Shown: positions 28,911 through 39,330 of the stretch, in pieces
How positions within the stretch are numbered: the stretch's first letter is position 1
Layout of the letters: each line of letters opens with the position of its first letter
Notes under the pieces: model-generated
The model's input: the letters and a program-made list of their open reading frames with translations, nothing else
The model's database searches: none
What the model was told of the DNA's origin: nothing
Source: Ridgeia piscesae
Taxonomy: Eukaryota; Annelida; Polychaeta; Sabellida; Siboglinidae
Direction of reading: 5' to 3'
Assembly: GCA_025642075.2 (NCBI GenBank)
Contig: JAODUO010000148.1
Coordinates: 301,001 to 365,000 of the forward strand
Length of the DNA stretch: 64,000 nucleotides
Program-made: the position numbers and the translations under genes

Positions 28911-29912
28911 ACGGAAGTTAGCCAAGTCTAACTAGTTTATTGACTTCTTCAGTCGCCACTGCCTTAGCCATAGCTGTGAGAATAGCACACATGCTGAAAT
29001 ACCCACTCCAATTTGAAGATGAACAAACAATTTATAGAAATTCCAGTATACTAGGACATGTCTGACCAATTGCACCACCTATGTATTTAAATAATTGCTT
29101 CTACCAGTTCATCCAAAACGTTGCATGAAATCACCCAAAATTATACATGACGGCAGGCTGACCATACTATGCATGAAAGATTCCATTTGTTGAGCTTAAC
29201 AGATGAGTTTTGCAAAGGGGTGTTGCAATGGCCCAGAAGGTTGGTATTGGGGCAATCTGCAGCAGCGCCCCCTGGCACACGAGGATGGGTAATGATAAAA
29301 ACAACTAAATCAAATTAAAATGTCGGCTAATTAAGAGGGAACAATAGTAAATAATAATAATAGTTGAAGGTAGATATCAAATGATTGAACTCTGAACAGA
29401 GGTCACCACTGTCCAAATATACTAATTTAAAAGAAAAAGCATATTTAAAAAGTATTGACACAAATGATCATGTTTAAAAGAAATGACTCACTCAAAAGAT
29501 CATGTTTAAAACAAAATGACTCACTCAAAGATCATGTTTAAAAATAAATGACTCACTCAAAAGATCATGTTTAAAATAAAAAGACTCACTCAAAAGAGCA
29601 TGTTTAAGAAGAAACAACTCACCCGAAAGATCATGCTTAGAAAAATGACTCCCGTGAAAGATCATGTTGAAAAAGAAATGCCTCGTTTAAAAGATAATTT
29701 AAAAAAATACTTACCCAAAAGATCATGTTTAAAAAGAAATGACTCACTCGAAAGATCTCAAAGTCCTCTCGTGTCGTCTGGTCACTGTTGCGTTTCCACG
29801 GAAGTTTGAACAGTTTTTCTTCCCTGTTGATCCATTCTACCCCTCGTACCCGGCCCTCATTTAGAGTTTCCTCCAGCCAAGAGCGCAGGTACTGCCGATG
29901 TCTCCTGTCCAT
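19095..29912 (-). CDS. IRF: interferon regulatory factor (IRF family), ten coding exons
   Basis: Exons in transcript order: 29912-29748, 27708-27513, 27186-27104, 26449-26386, 26086-25955, 24547-24347, 23753-23632, 21437-21274, 20101-19855, 19199-19095. All phases agree (0,1,0,1,1,1,0,2,0) and give 1479 nt, 492 residues. The N-terminal IRF DNA-binding domain (about 8-112) has the five family tryptophans W12, W27, W39, W57, W77 and the recognition-helix segment [11 protein letters not shown] Ser/Pro/Val-rich linker (about 121-280) follows, then the IRF-association domain (about 283-455: [48 protein letters not shown]). The protein should bind GAAA-containing promoter elements in the nucleus and dimerise through the association domain. 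It resembles the IRF4/5/8-type architecture rather than IRF1/2, but orthology needs a tree. If the exon 9 donor is unused, the frame runs on to 19612 with a different C-terminus. An upstream coding exon cannot be excluded. Confidence 0.9.
19855..20101 (-). CDS. IRF: IRF exon 9 (end of association domain)
   Basis: Acceptor ccctgttatcag, donor CTCTG|GTGAGT. Encodes [16 protein letters not shown], a helix, then [11 protein letters not shown] and LMYVKL, the final strands. Phase 2 in, 0 out. Confidence 0.85.
20577..20950. repeat. uninterrupted relative of the 7.3/12.1-kb element
   Basis: It aligns collinearly with 7400-7590 and then 11900-12000 with no Gypsy sequence between, so it shows the empty state of the insertion site. 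It lies in IRF intron 8. Confidence 0.75.
20934..20976. repeat. near-perfect AT palindrome
   Basis: TTAATGTAATATTAACGTAA and its complement face each other around a few central bases, a cruciform-capable hairpin next to the repeat at 20577. Confidence 0.85.
21274..21437 (-). CDS. IRF: IRF exon 8 (association domain)
   Basis: Acceptor tcactgtttctag, donor TGCAA|GTGAGT. Encodes [25 protein letters not shown] and GDVYVTRYC, typical of the association domain core. Phase 0 in, 2 out. Confidence 0.85.
21600..23262 (+). repeat. 22-bp minisatellite, about 75 copies
   Basis: Unit GGTAAGTCAGTGTGAACCACAC with GTGT/GTAT and ACAC/ACAAG variants. On the + strand every unit carries GGTAAGTCAG, a near-ideal 5' splice site, antisense to the IRF gene in whose intron 7 it lies. 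Confidence 0.98.
23455..23640 (-). repeat. 26-bp array that includes the IRF exon 7 donor
   Basis: Seven copies, 26 bp apart (TCACATGACATTAC at 23462, 23488, 23514 and onward in + orientation). On the IRF strand each unit reads SAG|GTAATGTCATGTGACTCC. The copy at the exon edge supplies the genuine donor. Confidence 0.95.
23632..23753 (-). CDS. IRF: IRF exon 7 (start of association domain)
   Basis: Acceptor ccttcggcag, donor TCTGAG|GTAATG. Encodes [13 protein letters not shown] and [19 protein letters not shown], the first strands of the IRF-association domain. Phase 1 in, 0 out. The 3' end of this exon is itself the first unit of a 26-bp array. Confidence 0.85.
24347..24547 (-). CDS. IRF: IRF exon 6 (Pro/Val/Thr-rich linker)
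   Basis: Acceptor gtgtcattatag, donor GCCAAG|GTAGGT. The product is rich in Pro, Val and Ala ([20 protein letters not shown]), consistent with a transactivation or spacer region. Phase 1 at both ends. Confidence 0.8.
24560..25705 (-). repeat. 28-bp minisatellite, about 40 copies
   Basis: Unit on the + strand GTCAAATGGTAGAGTGAGCA plus CTGGTTGG, with point variants. On the IRF strand each unit ends in a pyrimidine-rich CCCAACCAG, resembling a 3' splice site. It stops about 15-25 bp before the exon 6 acceptor. Confidence 0.95.
25955..26086 (-). CDS. IRF: IRF exon 5 (linker)
   Basis: Acceptor cctctttcag, donor TAAGT|GTAAGT. Encodes [17 protein letters not shown] and [20 protein letters not shown]. 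Phase 1 at both ends. Confidence 0.8.
26386..26449 (-). CDS. IRF: IRF exon 4 (linker)
   Basis: A 64-nt exon, acceptor gatttacag, donor CTTCAG|GTATAT, encoding [15 protein letters not shown] and a short Ser run. Phase 0 in, 1 out; a (TA)n run lies about 20 bp beyond the donor. Confidence 0.7.
27104..27186 (-). CDS. IRF: IRF exon 3 (linker)
   Basis: Acceptor ttattttcag, donor CAGTT|GTAAGT. Ser/Pro-rich residues [17 protein letters not shown] suggest a flexible, possibly phosphorylated linker. Phase 1 in, 0 out. Confidence 0.8.
27513..27708 (-). CDS. IRF: IRF exon 2 (second half of DNA-binding domain)
   Basis: Acceptor tttcttag, donor CACATG|GTACGT. It opens AWAKHTG, the direct continuation of EIFR in IRFs, and holds [17 protein letters not shown] and the closing KVYRFLNV. 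Phase 0 in, 1 out. Confidence 0.95.
27922..28037. repeat. hairpin-forming inverted repeat
   Basis: Arms of about 43 bp (27922-27964 and 27994-28037) sharing TGTATGTATGATTTA and CATAATTGT in inverted orientation, 29-bp loop. MITE-like; in IRF intron 1. Confidence 0.8.
28620..28906. repeat. (TA)n runs in duplicated AT-rich sequence
   Basis: Runs at 28620-28672, 28786-28838 and 28850-28905. The flanks AAACACACTGAATAAATAAT (28571) and AAACAAAATGAATAAATAAT (28732), both followed by AAAGCAT, show that a flank-plus-TA module was duplicated. Confidence 0.85.
29455..29760 (-). repeat. about 35-bp array that includes the IRF exon 1 donor
   Basis: On the IRF strand the unit is GATCTTTTGAGTGAGTCATT followed by TCTTTTTAAACAT. 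About nine copies; those at the centre of the array keep GTGAGT, the second keeps GTAAGT, one or two have lost the GT. The first unit is the exon 1 border itself (GAGATCTTTCGA|GTGAGTCATTTC). Confidence 0.9.
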
Positions 29913-29932
29913 GTTCACCCTGACCGTGTAAA
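29748..29932 (-). CDS. IRF: IRF exon 1 (ATG at 29912; first half of DNA-binding domain)
   Basis: Acceptor ggttgtttgtag lies at 29933, then a 20-nt leader and ATG at 29912-29910. It encodes residues 1-55, including [22 protein letters not shown] and EDFEIFR. Donor TTTCGA|GTGAGT, phase 0. Both borders of this exon are units of tandem arrays. Confidence 0.9.
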
Positions 29933-32900
29933 CTACAAACAACCACAACTGTTCTCACTAGTCTACTACATCACATCACAAGTCAGGGCAAAACTACAAA
30001 CAACCACAACTGTTCTCACTAGTCTACTACATCACATCACAAGTCAGGGCAAAACTACAAACAACCACAACTGTTCTCACTAGTCTACTACATCACATCA
30101 CAAGTCAGGGCAAAACTACAAACAACCACAACTGTTCTCACTAGTCTACTACATCACATCACAAGTCAGGGCACACTACAAACAACCACAACTGTTCTCA
30201 CTAGTCTACTACATCACATCACAAGTCAGGGCAAAACTACAAACAACCACAACTGTTCTCACTAGTCTACTACATCACATCACAAGTCAGGGCAAAACTA
30301 CAAACAACCACAACTGTTCTCACTAGTCTACTACATCACATCACAAGTCAGGGCAAAACTACAAACAACCACAACTGTTCTCACTAGTCTACTACATCAC
30401 ATCACAAGTCAGGGCAAAACTACAAACAACCACAACTGTTCTCACTAGTCTACTACAACACATCACAAGTCAGGGTAAAACTACAAACAACCACAACTGT
30501 TCTCACTAGTCTACTACATCACATCACAAGTCAGGGCAAAACTACAAACAACCACAACTGTTCTCACTAGTCTACTACAACACATCACAAGTCAGGGCAC
30601 ACTACAAACAACCACAACTGTTCTCACTAGTCTACTACATCACATCACAAGTCAGGGCAAAACTACAAACAACCACAACTGTTCTCACTAGTCTACTACA
30701 TCACATCACAAGTCAGGGCAAAACTACAAACAACCACAACTGTTCTCACTAGTCTACTACACACATCACAAGTCAGGGCAAAACTACAAACAACCACAAC
30801 TGTTCTCACTAGTCTACTACAACACATCACAAGTCAGGGCAAAACTACAAACAACCACAACTGTTCTCACTAGTCTACTACATCACATCACAAGTCAGGG
30901 CAAAACTACAAACAACCACAACTGTTCTCACTAGTCTACTACATCACAAGTCAGGGAAAACTACAAACAACCACAACTGTTCTCACTAGTCTACTACATC
31001 ACATCACAAGTCAGGGCAAAACTACAAACAACCACAACTGTTCTCACTAGTCTACTACAACACATCACAAGTCAGGGCAAACTACAAACAACCACAACTG
31101 TTCTCACTAGTCTACTACACACATCACAAGTCAGGGAAAACTACAAACAACCACAACTGTTCTCACTAGTCTACTACATCACATCACAAGTCAGGGAACT
31201 ACAAACAACCACAACTGTTCTCACTAGTCTACTACAACACATCACAAGTCAGGGCAAAACTACAAACAACCACAACTGTTCTCACTAGTCTACTACATCA
31301 CATCACAAGTCAGGGCAAAACTACAAACAACCACAACTGTTCTCACTAGTCTACTACAACACATCACAAGTCAGGGCAAAACTACAAACAACCACAACTG
31401 TTCTCACTAGTCTACTACATCACATCACAAGTCAGGGCAAAACTACAAACAACCACAACTGTTCTCACTAGTCTACTACAACACATCACAAGTCAGGGCA
31501 AACTACAAACAACCACAACTGTTCTCACTAGTCTACTACATCACATCACAAGTCAGGGCAAAACTACAAACAACCACAACTGTTCTCACTAGTCTACTAC
31601 ATCACATCACAAGTCAGGGCAAAACTACAAACAACCACAACTGTTCTCACTAGTCTACTACAACACATCACAAGTCAGGGCAAAACTACAAACAACCACA
31701 ACTGTTCTCACTAGTCTACTACATCACATCACAAGTCAGGGCAAAACTACAAACAACCACAACTGTTCTCACTAGTCTACTACAACACATCACAAGTCAG
31801 GGTAAAACTACAAACAACCACAACTGTTCTCACTAGTCTACTACATCACATCACAAGTCAGGGCAAAACTACAAACAACCACAACTGTTCTCACTAGTCT
31901 ACTACAACACATCACAAGTCAGGGTAAAACTACAAACAACCACAACTGTTCTCACTAGTCTACTACATCACATCACAAGTCAGGGCAAAACTACAAACAA
32001 CCACAACTGTTCTCACTAGTCTACTACAACACATCACAAGTCAGGGCAAAACTACAAACAACCACAACTGTTCTCACTAGTCTACTACATCACATCACAA
32101 GTCAGGGCAAAACTACAAACAACCACAACTGTTCTCACTAGTCTACTACAACACATCACAAGTCAGGGTAAAACTACAAACAACCACAACTGTTCTCACT
32201 AGTCTACTACATCACATCACAAGTCAGGGCAAAACTACAAACAACCACAACTGTTCTCACTAGTCTACTACAACACATCACAAGTCAGGGCACACTACAA
32301 ACAACCACAACTGTTCTCACTAGTCTACTACATCACATCACAAGTCAGGGCAAAACTACAAACAACCACAACTGTTCTCACTAGTCTACTACATCACATC
32401 ACAAGTCAGGGCAAAACTACAAACAACCACAACTGTTCTCACTAGTCTACTACATCACATCACAAGTCAGGGCAAAACTACAAACAACCACAACTGTTCT
32501 CACTAGTCTACTACAACACATCACAAGTCAGGGCAAAACTACAAACAACCACAACTGTTCTCACTAGTCTACTACATCACATCACAAGTCAGGGCAAAAC
32601 TACAAACAACCACAACTGTTCTCACTAGTCTACTACATCACAAGTCAGGGTAAAACTACAAACAACCACAACTGTTCTCACTAGTCTACTACATCACATC
32701 ACAAGTCAGGGCAAAACTACAAACAACCACAACTGTTCTCACTAGTCTACTACAACACATCACAAGTCAGGGCAAAACTACAAACAACCACAACTGTTCT
32801 CACTAGTCTACTACATCACATCACAAGTCAGGGCAAAACTACAAACAACCACAACTGTTCTCACTAGTCTACTACATCACATCACAAGTCAGGGCACACT

Positions 32901-35900
32901 ACAAACAACCACAACTGTTCTCACTAGTCTACTACAACACATCACAAGTCAGGGCAAAACTACAAACAACCACAACTGTTCTCACTAGTCTACTACATCA
33001 CATCACAAGTCAGGGCAAAACTACAAACAACCACAACTGTTCTCACTAGTCTACTACAACACATCACAAGTCAGGGCAAAACTACAAACAACCACAACTG
33101 TTCTCACTAGTCTACTACATCACATCACAAGTCAGGGCAAAACTACAAACAACCACAACTGTTCTCACTAGTCTACTACAACACATCACAAGTCAGGGCA
33201 CACTACAAACAACCACAACTGTTCTCACTAGTCTACTACATCACATCACAAGTCAGGGCAAAACTACAAACAACCACAACTGTTCTCACTAGTCTACTAC
33301 ATCACATCACAAGTCAGGGCAAAACTACAAACAACCACAACTGTTCTCACTAGTCTACTACAACACATCACAAGTCAGGGCAAAACTACAAACAACCACA
33401 ACTGTTCTCACTAGTCTACTACATCACATCACAAGTCAGGGCAAAACTACAAACAACCACAACTGTTCTCACTAGTCTACTACAACACATCACAAGTCAG
33501 GGTAAAACTACAAACAACCACAACTGTTCTCACTAGTCTACTACATCACATCACAAGTCAGGGCAAAACTACAAACAACCACAACTGTTCTCACTAGTCT
33601 ACTACAACACATCACAAGTCAGGGCAAAACTACAAACAACCACAACTGTTCTCACTAGTCTACTACATCACATCACAAGTCAGGGCAAAACTACAAACAA
33701 CCACAACTGTTCTCACTAGTCTACTACAACACATCACAAGTCAGGGCAAAACTACAAACAACCACAACTGTTCTCACTAGTCTACTACATCACATCACAA
33801 GTCAGGGCAAAACTACAAACAACCACAACTGTTCTCACTAGTCTACTACAACACATCACAAGTCAGGGTAAAACTACAAACAACCACAACTGTTCTCACT
33901 AGTCTACTACATCACATCACAAGTCAGGGCAAAACTACAAACAACCACAACTGTTCTCACTAGTCTACTACAACACATCACAAGTCAGGGCACACTACAA
34001 ACAACCACAACTGTTCTCACTAGTCTACTACATCACATCACAAGTCAGGGCAAAACTACAAACAACCACAACTGTTCTCACTAGTCTACTACATCACATC
34101 ACAAGTCAGGGCAAAACTACAAACAACCACAACTGTTCTCACTAGTCTACTACAACACATCACAAGTCAGGGCAAAACTACAAACAACCACAACTGTTCT
34201 CACTAGTCTACTACATCACATCACAAGTCAGGGCAAAACTACAAACAACCACAACTGTTCTCACTAGTCTACTACATCACATCACAAGTCAGGGCAAAAC
34301 TACAAACAACCACAACTGTTCTCACTAGTCTACTACATCACATCACAAGTCAGGGCAAAACTACAAACAACCACAACTGTTCTCACTAGTCTACTACATC
34401 ACATCACAAGTCAGGGCACACTACAAACAACCACAACTGTTCTCACTAGTCTACTACATCACATCACAAGTCAGGGCAAAACTACAAACAACCACAACTG
34501 TTCTCACTAGTCTACTACATCACATCACAAGTCAGGGCACACTACAAACAACCACAACTGTTCTCACTAGTCTACTACATCACATCACAAGTCAGGGCAA
34601 AACTACAAACAACCACAACTGTTCTCACTAGTCTACTACAACACATCACAAGTCAGGGCAAAACTACAAACAACCACAACTGTTCTCACTAGTCTACTAC
34701 ATCACATCACAAGTCAGGGCAAAACTACAAACAACCACAACTGTTCTCACTAGTCTACTACAACACATCACAAGTCAGGGCACACTACAAACAACCACAA
34801 CTGTTCTCACTAGTCTACTACATCACATCACAAGTCAGGGCAAAACTACAAACAACCACAACTGTTCTCACTAGTCTACTACATCACATCACAAGTCAGG
34901 GCAAAACTACAAACAACCACAACTGTTCTCACTAGTCTACTACAACACATCACAAGTCAGGGCAAAACTACAAACAACCACAACTGTTCTCACTAGTCTA
35001 CTACATCACATCACAAGTCAGGGCAAAACTACAAACAACCACAACTGTTCTCACTAGTCTACTACAACACATCACAAGTCAGGGAAAACTACAAACAACC
35101 ACAACTGTTCTCACTAGTCTACTACATCACATCACAAGTCAGGGCAAAACTACAAACAACCACAACTGTTCTCACTAGTCTACTACAACACATCACAAGT
35201 CAGGGTAAAACTACAAACAACCACAACTGTTCTCACTAGTCTACTACATCACATCACAAGTCAGGGCAAAACTACAAACAACCACAACTGTTCTCACTAG
35301 TCTACTACAACACATCACAAGTCAGGGCAAAACTACAAACAACCACAACTGTTCTCACTAGTCTACTACATCACATCACAAGTCAGGGCAAAACTACAAA
35401 CAACCACAACTGTTCTCACTAGTCTACTACAACACATCACAAGTCAGGGTAAAACTACAAACAACCACAACTGTTCTCACTAGTCTACTACATCACATCA
35501 CAAGTCAGGGCAAAACTACAAACAACCACAACTGTTCTCACTAGTCTACTACAACACATCACAAGTCAGGGCACACTACAAACAACCACAACTGTTCTCA
35601 CTAGTCTACTACATCACATCACAAGTCAGGGCAAAACTACAAACAACCACAACTGTTCTCACTAGTCTACTACATCACATCACAAGTCAGGGCAAAACTA
35701 CAAACAACCACAACTGTTCTCACTAGTCTACTACAACACATCACAAGTCAGGGCAAAACTACAAACAACCACAACTGTTCTCACTAGTCTACTACATCAC
35801 ATCACAAGTCAGGGCAAAACTACAAACAACCACAACTGTTCTCACTAGTCTACTACATCACATCACAAGTCAGGGCAAAACTACAAACAACCACAACTGT

Positions 35901-37187
35901 TCTCACTAGTCTACTACATCACAAGTCAGGGTAAAACTACAAACAACCACAACTGTTCTCACTAGTCTACTACATCACATCACAAGTCAGGGCAAAACTA
36001 CAAACAACCACAACTGTTCTCACTAGTCTACTACAACACATCACAAGTCAGGGCAAAACTACAAACAACCACAACTGTTCTCACTAGTCTACTACATCAC
36101 ATCACAAGTCAGGGCAAAACTACAAACAACCACAACTGTTCTCACTAGTCTACTACATCACATCACAAGTCAGGGTAAAACTACAAACAACCACAACTGT
36201 TCTCACTAGTCTACTACAACACATCACAAGTCAGGGCAAAACTACAAACAACCACAACTGTTCTCACTAGTCTACTACATCACATCACAAGTCAGGGCAA
36301 AACTACAAACAACCACAACTGTTCTCACTAGTCTACTACATCACATCACAAGTCAGGGCAAAACTACAAACAACCACAACTGTTCTCACTAGTCTACTAC
36401 ATCACATCACAAGTCAGGGCACACTACAAACAACCACAACTGTTCTCACTAGTCTACTACATCACATCACAAGTCAGGGAAAACTACAAAAAACCACAAC
36501 TGTTCTCACTAGTCTACTACATCACATCACAAGTCAGGGCACACTACAAACAACCACAACTGTTCTCACTAGTCTACTACATCACATCACAAGTCAGGGC
36601 AAAACTACAAACAACCACAACTGTTCTCACTAGTCTACTACATCACATCACAAGTCAGGGCACACTACAAACAACCACAACTGTTCTCACTAGTCTACTA
36701 CATCACATCACAAGTCAGGGCAAAACTACAAACAACCACAACTGTTCTCACTAGTCTACTACAACACATCACAAGTCAGGGTAAAACTACAAACAACCAC
36801 AACTGTTCTCACTAGTCTACTACAACACATCACAAGTCAGGGCAAAACTACAAACAACCACAACTGTTCTCACTAGTCTACTACATCACATCACAAGTCA
36901 GGGCAAAACTACAAACAACCACAACTGTTCTCACTAGTCTACTACATCACATCACAAGTCAGGGCAAAACTACAAACAACCACAACTGTTCTCACTAGTC
37001 TACTACATCACATCACAAGTCAGGGCACACTACAAACAACCACAACTGTTCTCACTAGTCTACTACATCACATCACAAGTCAGGGCACACTACAAACAAC
37101 CACAACTGTTCTCACTAGTCTACTACATCACATCACAAGGCAGGGCAAAACTACAAACAACCACAACTGTTCTCACTAGTCTACTAC
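29933..37187 (-). repeat. 61-bp minisatellite, about 119 copies, containing an IRF 3' splice site
   Basis: 7.25 kb of 59-61-bp units (CAACCACAACTGTTCTCACT, AGTCTACTACATCACATCAC, AAGTCAGGGCAAAACTACAAA in + orientation). Copies with CATCACATC and CAACACATC alternate over long stretches, a dimeric higher-order pattern. On the IRF strand each unit holds GTTGTGGTTGTTTGTAG, identical to the acceptor of the first coding exon, which is the last unit of the array. Confidence 0.98.
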
Positions 37188-37487
37188 ATATTATGGGCAC
37201 GTGATCTGGGGAGTTTTGTAAGGTGATCAGTCTACGATGTTACTGGCTGACACATGCGTAGCCACCAAAGCTACCCTTGACAGAACATAGGCTATGATGA
37301 TACATATTCTGTTCTTCTTCTTCCATTAAATGACCTTGGTCAATTAGCTGACCATTATTGTCGTTGTTTTTTAGAGTTGTCCTTCTCTAGAGTTAGTGAG
37401 TCCACTACAGGTTATACACATTTACCCCCTGTGTGTGATCTTTTACTTCCACTTGCATAGACACCAGATAGAAGGGACCACCGGCTT

Positions 37488-38123
37488 TTAGTGTCTCTTC
37501 CGAAAGACACAGGCACGTGTGGGCTTAAGAAATTGCCTTCTTCTTCTTCGCCTTTTCCCACAAGGTGGGGTCAGCGGGCCGAATTCTTGATTTCCGAATG
37601 TTCTGTCCTGGGCATCCTCAGGGGTGATCCGCAGTGCCTGCATATCCCTTCGGACGCAATCCATCCATCTCCCTCTTGGTCTTTTTCCTGGCACTCTCAT
37701 GTCAACAACTGCTCTCACTTCGTTGTTTTCTTCCATTCTCTGCATGTGTCCATACCAGTGTAGTCTCATTTCTCTTACTTTCTCAAGTATACTATTCACT
37801 CCTAGCTCCTTTCTGATGTCCACACTCTTTACTTTGTCTCTCAGTGTTACTTCTTTAATTCTTTGCAACATCCTCATCTCTGTTTTCTCGAGAATCTGTT
37901 CCTCCTTCTTTCTAGCTGTCCAACATTCTGCTCCATACAGCAGTACTGGTCTAATGACAGTCATGTAGAGCTTCATCTTTAGTTTCCTTGGCATTTTCTT
38001 GTCACTGATGACTCCGGATTGGTCTCTCCACTTGCCCCACGCTGCACTGACTCTTGCTCTTACTGCTTCCTCTGAACCTCCTTCTTCACTGATGGTGACA
38101 CCTAAATAGCAAAATAATAACAT
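37488..38123 (-). pseudogene. LINE reverse transcriptase C-terminal fragment
   Basis: YLGVTISEEGGSEEAVRARV, KMKLYMTVIRPVLLYGAECW, MRMLQRIKEVTLRDKVKSVD and MRLHWYGHMQRM belong to the thumb/C-terminal region of a common non-LTR retrotransposon clade of invertebrates. Only this part is present: a 5'-truncated copy. It ends in a GAAGAAGAAG tract (read as an Arg run) that serves as the 3' tail. Confidence 0.9.
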
Positions 38124-38627
38124 TTATACAGTACTCTAGGCTCTAGTTGTCACCACTCTCCACCTCCTGTCCTCCCTGGTTATTTCATGTCCTTCCTCAC
38201 CCAGTCAATCCTTCCACCTCAGCCGTCACCTTTGATCCCTTCTTCTGTGTCTTTGGTGTTTTTGCCAATTTTCCTGCTGGCATTCTTTCCACGTGACCTG
38301 ACCATGCCATCCAACGTCTGACCAAAACTCCTGTTAAGCTACATTCTTTACTTCTCTACTCAGATCATCCATAGTTCTCACAAACTTCTTCTTCCTCCAG
38401 ATAACACCTAGCCTCAACATGCTGAGGACACAGCTAAGCGGGCGACCAGGAGAAATTTTCAATATTTTTGTATTTTATAGGGTGCAATATGTCAGAACAA
38501 TAGTACTAATAATAGTGCATGTAAAGAACTATAATTATGTCTAAAATGTTTCTCTGGTTTTACTCTGTCAATGCCACTGTTTGGTCTCTACAAACTACAT
38601 ACAAGAGAAATATTATTATTATATTTA

Positions 38628-38765
38628 TATATAACTATATATAACTATATATAACTATATATAACTATATATAACTATATATAACTATATATAACTATAT
38701 ATAACTATATATAACTATATATAACTATATATAACTATATATAACTATATATAACTATATATAAT
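38628..38765 (+). repeat. 10-bp tandem repeat (ATATATAACT)n
   Basis: About 14 near-perfect copies, followed to 38860 by degenerate AT-rich sequence. Confidence 0.97.
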
Positions 38766-39252
38766 ATATATAATTATATATATATCTCTAAAATTATATA
38801 TATATATATTATATATATATAATTATATATTTTATTATTATATTATATATTATTATATAGGCCCTATATAGACATGGTGAATGGTAGCATATTCGAAAGC
38901 AGAAACACTCACTGTGTAATCTGTTTGAAGGTGGGTGTCTCGATCGACCTCGTTTTCACACTGTCAACTAACACACAAGTTTGAGTCTTGAACCTGAGGC
39001 AGAGGTTGTACAGATATTCAGCACACTCACTGAATCAGCTGTGTTACGTTCAACTTAAATATTGTTTTTCGGCTCGTGAATGTTCCGCGTTGTCTAATGC
39101 TCTTGTTCACTCCTACAGCGCGTCTTAGTCTGAAATAACAGAAATATCGCGAACGCACTGCTTTTATAACCATGTGCAATAAAAGGCCCAATGTATAGAG
39201 GATAATTTATTATGGGTTTCCCAGCAATGGAAACTGTTGACGCACCGGCCGG

Positions 39253-39330
39253 ACTTTCGTTTCCGGAAAATTGCAACACAGCTGGCAGTTTTCCGGAAAT
39301 CCCCAATTTATAAATAGTCCGGGGATTTTC
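39253..39330 (-). promoter_or_regulatory. candidate immune-type promoter with kappa-B, TATA and IRF motifs
   Basis: Within 78 bp: ACTTTCGTTTCC (reverse AAACGAAAG, an AANNGAAA IRF core) at 39253; TTCCGGAA palindromes at 39261 and 39291 (Ets- or STAT-like); GGAAATCCCC at 39295-39304 (reverse GGGGATTTCC, a perfect kappa-B site); TTTATAAATAG at 39307; GGGGATTTTC at 39321-39330 (a second kappa-B). Donor-like ACA|GTGAGT (intron from 38912) or TTCA|GTGAGT (intron from 39030) on the - strand could end a 5' UTR exon of the IRF gene. The assignment to IRF, and the strand, are inference. Confidence 0.45.

Noticed and set aside
29933..37187. Possible CRISPR array
   Set aside because: Units are contiguous 61-bp tandem copies with no unique spacers, in a eukaryotic intron.
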